Shown piece after piece: positions 16,135-24,682 of a DNA stretch of 64,000 nt. Every line of letters begins with the position of its first letter. The stretch's first letter is position 1. Both the position numbers and the translations under genes were made by a program. The stretch is from positions 1 through 64,000 of the forward strand of contig JBJKRL010000091.1 in NCBI GenBank assembly GCA_046704745.1, written 5' to 3'. Below the pieces are notes generated by a model. That model was not told the DNA's origin. It saw nothing but the letters and a program-made list of their open reading frames with translations, and made no database searches. The stretch is from CAWGGS01 sp046704745 (lineage in GTDB: Bacteria; Desulfobacterota; Desulfobulbia; Desulfobulbales; Desulfocapsaceae).

Positions 16135-16635
16135 ACCCTCAATTTGTTGAGCTTAAAGGCATGAAAACACCTCCTGCTCGGTGATGGGCAAGCAAATTTA
16201 CGCACTGCCCGCGGGTTCCAGGAACTGCAAACTTAAAAACGACAGGAATAATTCTTAAAAACAACTATATCCTAGCCGATTAATAACACCAATGCAAAAT
16301 GTTTTACACTCTGAGCCTTATGTAAAATGAGGATTTTCGTTAAAAATCAAGGCATTCGAAAAATTTTACCGCAGGCATATAAGTGATATCGGAGTCGAAG
16401 TTTATACCCTGAGGGTGCTTACCTCCGAGGATAAAATTTTGAGCATAACGTGGAGTTTGGGCCGGTAAACGAGCCGGCGAGACTCCGAGAAGACCTTTTT
16501 GCAAGTGGCTCCTCTTTTTATCATTGGAGACAAAAGACGGATGAAATTCCCTTTGGTTTTCTTTTGATCCGTTCCCCTATCTCGCCCACATCTCTCATGA
16601 ACGTACTGCCTTACTCTGGAGATCCAAGGCAGATT
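16135..16635. other. Intergenic region with family B repeat copy 2
   Basis: This 501-bp region lies between the hybrid kinase 3' end and the GGDEF-EAL 5' end. It has no gene. It carries the second family B repeat (16368-16511) and a short piece of family A (16583-16603, CGCCCACATCTCTCATGAAC and the following G). The remainder is AT-rich and may hold the GGDEF-EAL promoter, which I could not pin down. Confidence 0.6.
16368..16511 (+). repeat. Family B repeat, copy 2
   Basis: Matches copy 1 over about 125 bp. The inverted octamers TCGGAGTC (16389-16396) and GACTCCGA (16481-16488) are 100 bp apart end to end, and the inner TGCTTACCTCCGAGGATAAA block is identical. The right flank TTTTGCAAGTGGCTC recurs at 23539-23553 upstream of trxB. 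Copies 1 and 2 are direct repeats around the GGDEF-EAL gene. Confidence 0.65.
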
Positions 16636-19290
16636 CTACTGTTCCTCCAGTACCTCACGAACCTTGGTCGCCAGATCCGATAATGAGAAAGGCTTTTGAA
16701 TGTAATTGACTCCTGCATCCAATATTCCATGATTGGCAATAGCATCGCTTGTATAACCGGACATGAAGAGAAGTCCAATTTTCGGACTGAGAGATTTTAA
16801 AGCCTTAGCCAGTTCCCAACCGTTCATCTCCGGCAAGATTACATCGGTCATGAGAAGCCTGATTTTGCCGGAATGTTCTTCCGCGGTTTGGATCGCTTTG
16901 CTCGGTTTATCGACGGCAAGTACTTGATAACCCAAAGATTCAAGCATCTTCCTGACAATATCAAGATATGACTCCTCATCCTCTACCAGCAGCACGGTTT
17001 CCTCACCTCTTGCCCTGGGTAAAATGAAGTTGTCTTCCTCAGGCTTTTCCAAACTGTCAGTGAATCGAGGCAGATAAATTTTATAGGTCGTCCCCTGATC
17101 TATCTCACTGTAGACATAAATAAATCCATTGTTTTGCTTAACAATTCCATAAACCGTGGCCAATCCAAGACCGGTTCCTTTTCCTAACTCCTTGGTTGTG
17201 AAAAAGGGCTCGAAAATCCGGTTGAGGGTCCCTTGATCCATACCGCAACCGGTATCACTCACTGCCAGCAAGGCATAGTCACCAGGAGTACACCCAGGAT
17301 GATCAGCACAATAATCGTCGGCAAAGTTTGCCGGATGAGTTTCAATGGTTATTTTCCCCACTCCGGTAATGGCATCACGGGCATTAACGCAGAGGTTTGC
17401 CAGGACTTGGTCCAACTGGGACGGATCCATTTTGACGGACAGTTCCTCTGCCGCCGGCAACCAGGCAAGAGAGATATCTTCACCTATCAAACGACGCAAC
17501 ATTTTAAGCATCCCGGCAACAGTAAAATTCAGATCAAAAATCTTTGGAGCAATGGTTTGTTTGCGGGCAAAAGCCAGTAACTGCCGGGTAAGATCGGCGG
17601 AGCGGTTGGCAGCCTTTTGAATTTCCTTTAAAGCGGCAGACAGCGGGTGGTCGGAATCAAGCATGCTTAAAGCCATCTCTGCATGACCGATTATCACTCC
17701 CAGCATGTTATTGAAATCATGTGCTACTCCTCCTGCCAGACGACCGATGGACTCGATCTTCTGGGCCTGGTAAAATCGTTCTTCAAGCGCCTTATGCTTG
17801 GTAATGTCTTCCTTGAATGCCACATAGTGGGTGATTTTACTATCGGCATCCCTCAGCGGTGCAATTGTAGCCTGCTCCCAGAACAATTCCCCATTCTTTT
17901 TTCTATTATGGAATTCACCTCTCCAAACACCGCCCGAACTGATGGTTTTCCAAAGCTGTCGGTATTCCTCGACTGACGTCTCGCCCGATTTCAGTATGCG
18001 TGAATTCCTGCCCAGGACTTCGGCAAGTGTATATCCGGTACTTTCAGCAAAATGGATATTTATAAATTCTATATCACCGGCAGTATCAGTGATAACAATG
18101 GAGACCGGACTTTGTTCAATGGCCTGAGAGAGTTTGCGCACATGCTCTTCTGTTCTTTTTCGTTCACTGATATCGCGTACCACCGCAAGAATATAACTAC
18201 GGTCCAGATAAATGAAGTTGACATTTACCTCAACGGGAAAAAGCGAACCGTCTTTACGCCTATGAAAACTTTCGAAAATTTGAGAACCATGACGTTCGAG
18301 TTCTTCTCGCATTTGCGACCAGGATCGGGAAGCGACCAGGGGATCGATATCCGAGACATTGAGAGCCAGATATTCATCGCGACTGTAGCCGCATGCAAGG
18401 CATGCCTTTTCATTGACATCTATAAATCTGCCTGTTGAGGGATCCACAACCTCTATAACATCGTTGGAATAATCGAGAAGTGAGCGAAATAAATGCAGTG
18501 ACGCTTCCGCCTGCTTGCGTTCGGTAATATCACGAGACACAGCCAATACATGGGGTTGTCCGCGAAACTGCAATACCCGCCCCCACCCCTCCAACCAGCG
18601 CCAGCTACCGGCAGCGTCCCTGGTCCTATGTTGAAAGGTTGCAGTTTTTCCCTCCAAAGCTCTGGCAAAACTCTTTTTAGACGCTGGGACGTCATCCAGA
18701 TGAATGAAGGAAAAAGTGCTCACACCAAGAACCTGGTCCGGTTCCACTCCCATGATCTCCCGTACCGACGGACTTATGTAGACCGTATTTCCTTCAAGGT
18801 CCATCAAACCTATTAAATCGGTGGAATTTTCCGTTATTAAACGATAGAGTTCTTCTCTTTCACGTAATGCTTCCTCAGCACGTTTTTGCTCGGTGATGTC
18901 CCGGAAAGCTACAGCTATCCCACCGTTTTCCAGAGGAAAAGCCTTGAAGGATATCCAGGTATGCAGCCATCTGTCTTCAAGCCGATGCTGGTACTCCAAA
19001 TCGCAGGTTTCACGCCGTGCCATGACATGGCGATAGAAATCTTCAATTTCGTTACCCACGGCTATCGGACAAATTTCCCAGTGAATCTTGCCGAGCAGCT
19101 TTTCTCTTTCGATACCCAGAATTCGTTCTGCTTCTGCATTTACGTAGGTAAAACGCCAATCACGGTCATAGGATATAAAAGCGTCTGAGATATTCTCTAA
19201 GATATCGGAGAGCCGGAAATCAAATATTCCAGAACAGCTGTTTATTTGTTTTGTATCCTTGCCCTTTTGTGCCATAAGCCGGTCCATCAT
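16636..19290 (-). CDS. PAS-rich hybrid sensor histidine kinase
   Basis: An 884-residue soluble hybrid kinase with no obvious membrane segment. Four PAS/PAC units cover residues about 25-140, 145-265, 270-390 and 395-510; repeated VxRDITERKQAE-type PAC endings are visible. The dimerisation/phosphoacceptor domain has His in GRLAGGVAHDFNNMLGVI near residue 530. The ATPase domain shows NLCVNARDAI (N-box), SDTGCGMD (G1), FFTTKELGKGTGLGLA (F and G2 boxes). A C-terminal receiver domain (about 765-880) has its acceptor Asp in LMTDVILPEMNG. It probably senses redox, light or small molecules in the cytoplasm. No separate response regulator is adjacent, so the phosphorelay partner is elsewhere. Confidence 0.93.
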   Translation of the reverse strand: MMDRLMAQKGKDTKQINSCSGIFDFRLSDILENISDAFISYDRDWRFTYVNAEAERILGIEREKLLGKIHWEICPIAVGNEIEDFYRHVMARRETCDLEYQHRLEDRWLHTWISFKAFPLENGGIAVAFRDITEQKRAEEALREREELYRLITENSTDLIGLMDLEGNTVYISPSVREIMGVEPDQVLGVSTFSFIHLDDVPASKKSFARALEGKTATFQHRTRDAAGSWRWLEGWGRVLQFRGQPHVLAVSRDITERKQAEASLHLFRSLLDYSNDVIEVVDPSTGRFIDVNEKACLACGYSRDEYLALNVSDIDPLVASRSWSQMREELERHGSQIFESFHRRKDGSLFPVEVNVNFIYLDRSYILAVVRDISERKRTEEHVRKLSQAIEQSPVSIVITDTAGDIEFINIHFAESTGYTLAEVLGRNSRILKSGETSVEEYRQLWKTISSGGVWRGEFHNRKKNGELFWEQATIAPLRDADSKITHYVAFKEDITKHKALEERFYQAQKIESIGRLAGGVAHDFNNMLGVIIGHAEMALSMLDSDHPLSAALKEIQKAANRSADLTRQLLAFARKQTIAPKIFDLNFTVAGMLKMLRRLIGEDISLAWLPAAEELSVKMDPSQLDQVLANLCVNARDAITGVGKITIETHPANFADDYCADHPGCTPGDYALLAVSDTGCGMDQGTLNRIFEPFFTTKELGKGTGLGLATVYGIVKQNNGFIYVYSEIDQGTTYKIYLPRFTDSLEKPEEDNFILPRARGEETVLLVEDEESYLDIVRKMLESLGYQVLAVDKPSKAIQTAEEHSGKIRLLMTDVILPEMNGWELAKALKSLSPKIGLLFMSGYTSDAIANHGILDAGVNYIQKPFSLSDLATKVREVLEEQ

Positions 19291-19412
19291 TCTATGGTAT
19301 TGGGAATCGCTTAGTAATAGTTTACCGCTTTAATTTAGAATTTACCATTTTCTTCCCATGGAGTATTGTAAAGTTTTTCAGCTTCAACCTCTAGTAACAA
19401 AGGAAAAGTATT

Positions 19413-20072
19413 ATGCTTAAAGATGGCCAGAAAGGAGTTATCCTGCAACGGGATAAAAAAACATATGCAATCGCTCCCCATATACCCTGTGGAAGGGTAA
19501 CGCCGGAGCTTTTGGAACGTATTGCCAAGGTTGCCCAAAAATATAACTCATCGGCTTTAAAGATTACCAGTGCCGCGAGAATCGCCATTGTAGGAATAGA
19601 GGAAGAAGACGTCGATAAGGTCTGGGAAGACTTGGGACTCGACAAAGGACATGCGGTAGGACTCTGTGTTCGTAGCGTCAAGGTGTGCCCGGGAATCACC
19701 TACTGTCGGCTAGCGAAACAGGACAGCCTGGAAATGGGGATGAAAATAGACCGCAAGTATCACGGCATGCCAATGCCAAGCAAGATGAAAATGGCCGTAA
19801 GCGGCTGTAAGATTCAATGTGGTGAAAATTGCATCAAGGATCTTTCCCTGTATGGAACCGATAGTGGATGGACCATCATGGTAGGCGGAATGGGCGGCAT
19901 TGCCCCCAGGCTTGCAGAAATTCTGGTGGAAAATCTGCCGACCGAAGAGGCGGAGGCCATGGTTGAAAAAGTGATGACCTATTACAAGGAAAATTCAAAC
20001 CGCGCACGCCTTGGATTTCTCATAAACAAAATAGGCATCGAGACGTTCAGAAAACAGATCCTCGACGATTGA
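19413..20072 (+). CDS. Low-molecular-weight siroheme sulfite/nitrite reductase-like protein
   Basis: A 219-residue single-polypeptide siroheme protein. It has a ferredoxin-like half domain (about 15-75) and a siroheme-[4Fe-4S] domain with the paired cysteine motif C92-x5-C98 (VCPGITYC) and C132-x3-C136 (GCKIQCGEN). Length and motif spacing match the 24-kDa assimilatory-type sulfite reductase known from Desulfovibrio and its homologues in other anaerobes. The reaction would be six-electron reduction of sulfite to sulfide in the cytoplasm, but physiological function of these small proteins is uncertain. The ATG follows AAAGGA. It stands alone, divergent from the hybrid kinase gene. Confidence 0.85.
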   Translation: MLKDGQKGVILQRDKKTYAIAPHIPCGRVTPELLERIAKVAQKYNSSALKITSAARIAIVGIEEEDVDKVWEDLGLDKGHAVGLCVRSVKVCPGITYCRLAKQDSLEMGMKIDRKYHGMPMPSKMKMAVSGCKIQCGENCIKDLSLYGTDSGWTIMVGGMGGIAPRLAEILVENLPTEEAEAMVEKVMTYYKENSNRARLGFLINKIGIETFRKQILDD

Positions 20073-20408
20073 ACATATTTTAATTGCTGCTGGAGTTTCC
20101 TTCTAACCCGGATGTCTCGCCGGAACAGGCATCGTCAGATTCGAAGTATTTGGCAACGGACAGGTAAGCACTTTTGGTGAACACTGTGTAGATTTGCAGA
20201 CACATTTGTTTCTTCAAAATGTCTTGTCTTTTCTGAAATAAAAAAATCAGCATAGTGTTCATGAGCAATCCGAGCTAAGCCGTTCCTTGTGGGAAGAGCA
20301 AGGTGTGGCCGCTCAGATCGCTACATTAACCATAGAGACTGGAACCGATGCCACAGCAGGCTGTGGGTAGTTAAAGGCATGTCCAGCCAGCCATGCTGAC
20401 CTTCAATC
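20073..20408. other. Intergenic region with a complete family A element
   Basis: 336 bp between convergent genes. It holds a short family A end piece (20104-20126), the complete family A element at 20176-20277, and then a region (20277-20400) with a CCACAG-CAGG-CTGTGG hairpin near 20349. There is no gene. The hairpin lies downstream of the cytochrome c gene on the minus strand and could act in its termination, but no clear T-run follows. Confidence 0.55.
20176..20277 (-). repeat. Family A small inverted-repeat element, complete copy 2
   Basis: A 102-bp element in reverse orientation to copy 1. Its left end TGAACACTGTGT (20178-20189) is identical to the inverted repeat of copy 1. The other arm ATAGTGTTCA (20252-20261) differs at one base and is followed by TGAGCAATCCGAGCTA, the counterpart of TAACCCGGATTGCTCA read on the other strand. 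The interior differs from copy 1 more than the ends do, as expected for a small non-autonomous element under end-recognition constraint. Confidence 0.65.
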
Positions 20409-20870
20409 TTATTTGGCGGAATTGAGACTCATGATATAGGCGATTATATCGGCTATATCTTGCTGCTTTAGAAGGTTTTTAGCACCCCAAGCCGGCATTT
20501 TGATCGCCGGATTTTGCCCTTCGGGTGTCGAGCCGTTCTGCACAAACAGGTCGATATTGTAGGCAAAAACCTTCGGGTCTTTGCTGACCATCGTTTCATC
20601 AATAGGATTCAGTGGTGGGACGGTACCATCCGTCGACCCGGAATTGACCACTCCGCCCTTTCCTTTCTGTCCATGACAGGACATACAATTTCGGGTGAAA
20701 AGTCTTGCGCCTGCCTGGGCATCGCCCTTCATTGTGGCCGCAGGTCCGGGGCCTCCGGGGTTAGACGGACGTGCCGTTTCCTCGGCAGAGACCGATTGAG
20801 AGTTGAAGGACATCAGAGCTGCGGTGGCCAATAACGCAAAAAACAAGTATGTACATATTTTCTTTCTCAT
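20409..20870 (-). CDS. Periplasmic monohaem cytochrome c
   Basis: A 153-residue class I cytochrome c. The open frame reaches 20966, but the ATG at 20870 has AAGGAGGAAGG directly upstream and begins a clean signal peptide (MRKKICTYLF, hydrophobic core, cut after VSA), so I start there. The haem motif CMSCHG sits at residues 62-67, inside GARLFTRNCMSCH. The distal Met ligand is probably in IKMPAWG near residue 125, followed by the typical C-terminal helix DIADIIAYIMSLN. It would carry electrons in the periplasm; partners are not evident. The spacer 25-50 is Pro/Gly-rich. It lies downstream of and close to the small hypothetical gene at 20947. Confidence 0.9.
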   Translation of the reverse strand: MRKKICTYLFFALLATAALMSFNSQSVSAEETARPSNPGGPGPAATMKGDAQAGARLFTRNCMSCHGQKGKGGVVNSGSTDGTVPPLNPIDETMVSKDPKVFAYNIDLFVQNGSTPEGQNPAIKMPAWGAKNLLKQQDIADIIAYIMSLNSAK

Positions 20871-20946
20871 ACCTTCCTCCTTTATAAAAACCTTAATCCT
20901 TGTAGGCCAGGCTCTTTTAACAAAGATTTTATCTGGCAACTTTTGT

Positions 20947-21225
20947 TCAATTATTACCTCTTTCAACTTTCTTCAGCATTTCAAACGCCCTTGCCCGAGT
21001 GAACATAGTTAGTTTCCAATATTCTTCATCAATGTTGTGACGAAGAATATAAACTCCTTCATCATCGCATAAAAGTTTAAAATAGCGATGATCAGGACCA
21101 TACCACTGGTCTATAACCTCAACAACCTCAATGCAGCGCTGATTGATATAAAAACTCAAAGGACGTTGTTCACCCCTGTATCCGGCATAACATTGAACCT
21201 GTACACGTAATAAATCTGAAGTCAT
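20947..21225 (-). CDS. Small conserved hypothetical protein
   Basis: A 92-residue protein if started at the ATG at 21225 (MTSDLLRVQV); the frame stays open to 21324, but the extra residues look untypical. The middle reads like a small beta-rich domain with CYAGYRGEQRPLSFYINQ, VVEVIDQWYGPDHRYFKLLCDDEGVYILRH and a terminal DEEYWKL. I recall similar short proteins in Desulfobacterota and Geobacter labelled as cytoplasmic hypothetical proteins (resembling DUF6504), with no known function. It precedes the cytochrome c gene on the same strand, overlapping only its non-translated upstream region. Confidence 0.6.
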   Translation of the reverse strand: MTSDLLRVQVQCYAGYRGEQRPLSFYINQRCIEVVEVIDQWYGPDHRYFKLLCDDEGVYILRHNIDEEYWKLTMFTRARAFEMLKKVERGNN

Positions 21226-21483
21226 CTTTTTTCCATTACATCGAAAGAGGAATCTCTTTTTTTTTATATCCTCTCCCCATGGTTTGGCAAGAAAAGAGTT
21301 TCTCTGTCGTTTTACGGGGCTCATGTTTAGGAAACCGACACCTGTACATAGACGTATCCTTAATTTTTCTTTGCTTTGTTTCTCCCAGCTTTTTCTCCTG
21401 GTTGATTCATGCGGAAATAATGCTCATCTTGATTGTATGCTGGATCACCGATTCTTTTACTCCACGTTTATTAGGACAATTTC

Positions 21484-21801
21484 ATGAGCAACCCAAAAGG
21501 CGATATTCTTGAAAAAACAAGAGAAGATGTCGATATCAAAACCGATGAACCACCTATGTACAGGGTGATACTCTATAATGATGATTATACACCCAAACTC
21601 TTTGTTGTTGAGTTATTAGTTCGTCTGTTTCATAAAACCCCGGCTGAAGCAACCGAGTTGATGTGGCGGGTCCATGGAGGGGAGAAAGGAATTATCGACA
21701 TCTATCCACGTGAGATTGCTGAAACCAAAATCGAAAGAGGAATAGCCTTGGCACGCGAAAACGGCTATCCACTGCAGTTGGGTATGGAGCCGGATACTTA
21801 G
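21484..21801 (+). CDS. clpS: ATP-dependent Clp protease adaptor ClpS
   Basis: A 105-residue adaptor that binds N-terminal degron residues (N-end rule) and hands substrates to ClpAP. The core has PPMYRVILYNDDYTPKLFVVELL with the conserved NDDxT (residues about 31-36), and the helix TELMWRVHGGEKGIIDIYPREIAETK. His in WRVH and the Asp-Asp pair are the substrate-binding positions. The N-terminal tail of about 20 residues is flexible and acidic, as usual. The ATG follows AGGACAATTTC. clpA, which normally lies next to clpS, is absent; the next gene is on the other strand. Confidence 0.95.
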   Translation: MSNPKGDILEKTREDVDIKTDEPPMYRVILYNDDYTPKLFVVELLVRLFHKTPAEATELMWRVHGGEKGIIDIYPREIAETKIERGIALARENGYPLQLGMEPDT

Positions 21802-21848
21802 ACAACAATTACTCAAATTATTGAAATTATATACTTATCGTGAGTCTG

Positions 21849-23063
21849 TTACTGATTTTTATTAGCAAAGGGCAGCTGCCGATTCAATGCATCAATATTG
21901 GATATCTCCAAGTCGTTTACCTTATCTATGAACTTCTCAAAAATGATCTTCAATCGAGGGTCATAAAACCTGTGCAGACTGGTGTTGGCCACCGCCTCAA
22001 ATCCGCGGTAGATTTTATGGGGTGAGCCTGCACCCGGATCAAAGGTTTGCACACCGTTCTCAATTGCCCACTGGATGGGGGCATAGAAACACATATTGAA
22101 ATGCAGGTCTTTGACAGGCTCCTCACACCCCCAATAACGGCCGATCATGTGACGGTTTTTCACCAGCAGCATAGACATGGCAATGGGTTTTTCATATGAG
22201 CCCGTGAAAGCGCCGATAATCAAGAGACGATGACGGTAGTTCTGAAAAATTCCTTTAAAAAAATCACCATTAAGGAAACGGGCCGCCCATGGTCCATAGC
22301 GCTCATTGGTTTTGAGATAATAGTGATACATGAGCACTGCCAGATCTGGAGCAATGGAATCGCCGGTGAAGGTGCGGATATCGACACCTTGTCTCTCCAT
22401 GCTTCGTCGTTCACGACGAATATTGTGTCGTTGCGTTGACTTAAAGGTCTTCAAATAATCCTCAAAACTTGCAAAATCACTATTCTTCCAGAGATATGAT
22501 TGATGGTGCCATCCAACAAAGCCGTCGGACGGCAACTCGGCAAACCATGGAGCGTCAACAAAATTGAGATGACAGCAAGAAAGCCGTTGGCGTTGACAAA
22601 ACTGATCGATTACAGCAAGCATTCTGTGCATTAAGCTCAACTTGTCTATACCTTCTGCCATAAGAAACCGATAGCCTATAGACGGTGTTGCCGGACTCAT
22701 CCCAATCATCTTCGGATAATAATTGACCCCGAATTCCGCTGCCAACTGCACCCACATATAATCGAAAATAAATTCTCCTTCGCTATGGGTTTTCAGATAA
22801 AAAGGTGCCGCACCCACCAACTCTTTCCCATCCCATATAGTTAAGTGATGCGGCTGCCATCCGTAGCGAGGTGATATGCTGCCCGAGGCCTCCAGATTTT
22901 GGAGCCATTGCCATTCCATGAGTGGCGTCGGCGTCGGTAAAGCAAGCTTGTCCCATTGCTTCGGACTCACCTCATCGATGGAATCAAGCCAACGAACGGT
23001 CCACTGGGAAGACTCCTTAGCTGATGGGTTGTCATATGTTTTCATAAATGATCTCATTTCCAC
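21849..23063 (-). CDS. GNAT-superfamily protein, COG3146/DUF482 type
   Basis: A 404-residue cytosolic protein of the peptidogalycan biosynthesis/recognition group, built of two acetyltransferase-like folds. Visible markers include WLDSIDEVSPKQWDKL near residue 25, PLMEWQWLQNLEASG near 48, the LKTFKSTQRHNIRRERRSME stretch near 210 and the GRYWGCEEPVKDLHFNMCFYAPIQWAIENG motif near 325. The C-terminus has FDPGAGSPHKIYRGFEA, shared by the family. Length is typical. The start is uncertain: the listed GTG, an ATG two codons later and MKTYDNP six codons in are all possible. Function is not established; family members are proposed to transfer amino acids or acyl groups. Confidence 0.85.
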   Translation of the reverse strand: MEMRSFMKTYDNPSAKESSQWTVRWLDSIDEVSPKQWDKLALPTPTPLMEWQWLQNLEASGSISPRYGWQPHHLTIWDGKELVGAAPFYLKTHSEGEFIFDYMWVQLAAEFGVNYYPKMIGMSPATPSIGYRFLMAEGIDKLSLMHRMLAVIDQFCQRQRLSCCHLNFVDAPWFAELPSDGFVGWHHQSYLWKNSDFASFEDYLKTFKSTQRHNIRRERRSMERQGVDIRTFTGDSIAPDLAVLMYHYYLKTNERYGPWAARFLNGDFFKGIFQNYRHRLLIIGAFTGSYEKPIAMSMLLVKNRHMIGRYWGCEEPVKDLHFNMCFYAPIQWAIENGVQTFDPGAGSPHKIYRGFEAVANTSLHRFYDPRLKIIFEKFIDKVNDLEISNIDALNRQLPFANKNQ

Positions 23064-23577
23064 CCATCCAAACGGGATGGCACATTGGCCTCATCTTCTC
23101 TTTCTTTTGACTTTTCTGTGGAACAAAGGTCGTCAAAAAGGCTCCTATAGTTGAATGCTCCATGATGGTTCTTTATGGACAAATAAGCTGTTGCTGCAAT
23201 TTTTACCTGCCCAGCTGTTTTCAAAATATCCGTTTACGATTCAAAATAAGGTTGATCTGTCCAGTTGTCACGGATTGGCCTGGATTTCCCTCTATCATAC
23301 CTGACGCCATCTGGACTGATCAGAAATCCAGGTTAGGCAATCGGATATTTTCTTTCCAGTTTTCGAATAAATGATTATTTTATGTCGATGTAATTTGTTC
23401 CGAATTCAAGATTGCTGGTCGACAAATGAGTCACACCATTAAAGAGCAGCAAACGCGATTTACAGAAAAGATTTTCTGAAAACTTCTATTGCAAGCTTCC
23501 TATCCTCACAAAGGTTACAATTTTAAAATGATAGAGCCTTTTGCAAGTGGCTCGATAAATAAACAAAGGAGAGTGAG
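23064..23577. other. Intergenic region between GNAT-like gene and trxB
   Basis: 514 bp between divergent genes with no gene. It contains a family A-like end (23311-23336) facing a related inverted arm, CCTGGATTTC (about 23279-23288) against GAAATCCAGG (23323-23332), so this piece can form a hairpin. Just before trxB is GAGCCTTTTGCAAGTGGCTC (23534-23553), a 5-bp-stem hairpin whose right half also flanks family B copy 2. Promoters for both genes should be here, but I cannot identify them with confidence. Confidence 0.5.
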
Positions 23578-24543
23578 ATGCCCGAAGACGTACTATACGA
23601 TGTTATAATTTTAGGTGGAGGTCCAGCAGGACTAACGGCAGGAATATATGCCATGAGGGCGGCATTAAAAACAGTGTTGATTGAAAAAGGACTTCCGGGG
23701 GGACAGGTAGCTATCACCAAAGAGGTCGAAAACTATCCAGGTTTTATCGAGATCGGCGGATTTGATCTTTGCGATAAATTTCTCCAACATGCTAAGCACT
23801 ATAATATCGAGATAGTAGAAAAAGAAGCTGTCACTACAGAACCGGGGATCGATTACCATGCAGTTCGTCTAGCTGACGGTACCGTTTTAAAAGGGCATGC
23901 CGTGATTCTTGCCGCAGGGGGAACGGCACAAAAGCTCAAGGTTCCGGGAGAGGACGAAAATTTCGGCAAAGGGGTTTCTTACTGTGCCACCTGCGACGGT
24001 TTCTTTTTCCGTGATCAAATAGTCGCCGTTGTCGGCGGTGGTGATACTGCCCTGGAAGATGCCTTGTATTTGGCTAAAATTACCCGCAAGGTGTATCTCA
24101 TCCACAGACGTGATGAGTTTCGAGGCAGCCGAATTCTCCAACAACGCGTTTTTGCAGATTCGCGGATTCAGATTTTGTATAATACGGTTGTCTCCGAAAT
24201 CCAATCCAATGAACGGGGAGTCACAGGCCTCTCTTTAAAGGATACAAAAACAGGACAAGAACGCGCAATCGAAACCAATGGAGTTTTTATCTTCGTCGGA
24301 TTCAAGCCGAACAGCCAGATCGTTCCTGCCGGAATCAAACTCAACACGACGGGACATGTTATCACCGATGAAAAATGCGAAACGGCAATACCCGGCATCT
24401 TTGCCGTCGGTGATCTGAGACAGAAATACGCCAATCAAATCGTTCTTGCCGCGGCGGATGGGTGTACAGCTGCGTTGGCGGCAGCCCACTATATAGAGAC
24501 CAGAAAGAGTGAGGTGTCTGTTTCCGAGCCCAATAAACAATAG
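23578..24543 (+). CDS. trxB: Thioredoxin-disulfide reductase
   Basis: A 321-residue NADPH-dependent FAD enzyme that reduces thioredoxin. The N-terminal FAD site is ILGGGPAGLTAGIYAMRA (11-28). The redox-active pair is C136-A-T-C139 in SYCATCDGFFF. The NADPH site is VVGGGDTALEDALYLA, and the C-terminal FAD site is GIFAVGDLRQK near residue 277. Length is normal. The ATG follows AAAGGAGAGTGAG, a good ribosome binding site. No thioredoxin gene is adjacent. It converges on the long acidic-protein gene, with a 140-bp intergenic stretch that contains a hairpin. Confidence 0.97.
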   Translation: MPEDVLYDVIILGGGPAGLTAGIYAMRAALKTVLIEKGLPGGQVAITKEVENYPGFIEIGGFDLCDKFLQHAKHYNIEIVEKEAVTTEPGIDYHAVRLADGTVLKGHAVILAAGGTAQKLKVPGEDENFGKGVSYCATCDGFFFRDQIVAVVGGGDTALEDALYLAKITRKVYLIHRRDEFRGSRILQQRVFADSRIQILYNTVVSEIQSNERGVTGLSLKDTKTGQERAIETNGVFIFVGFKPNSQIVPAGIKLNTTGHVITDEKCETAIPGIFAVGDLRQKYANQIVLAAADGCTAALAAAHYIETRKSEVSVSEPNKQ

Positions 24544-24574
24544 TCGATACGAGTACAGTGATTTTCCCGGGTCT

Positions 24575-24602
24575 TCGATACAGAGCAAAAGTTCTGTATC
24601 GA
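24575..24602. terminator. Hairpin between convergent trxB and acidic-protein genes
   Basis: TCGATACAGA (24575-24584) and TCTGTATCGA (24593-24602) form a perfect 10-bp stem with an 8-nt loop. A T-run does not follow, so it may end transcription only in part or protect the trxB transcript. An outer CCCGGG pair (24567 and about 24650) could enclose it. Confidence 0.45.
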
Positions 24603-24682
24603 TGAAACCTATATCCTGCCCGCTCAGTAAACGGACATCAAGGAGATTATCCCGGGAGGATAAAGAAGGTATACTGGACAGT

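Noticed and set aside
20277..20408. Possible insertion-sequence or intron end with a CCACAG/CTGTGG hairpin
   Set aside because: No transposase or reverse transcriptase, no boundary repeats; evidence is too thin.
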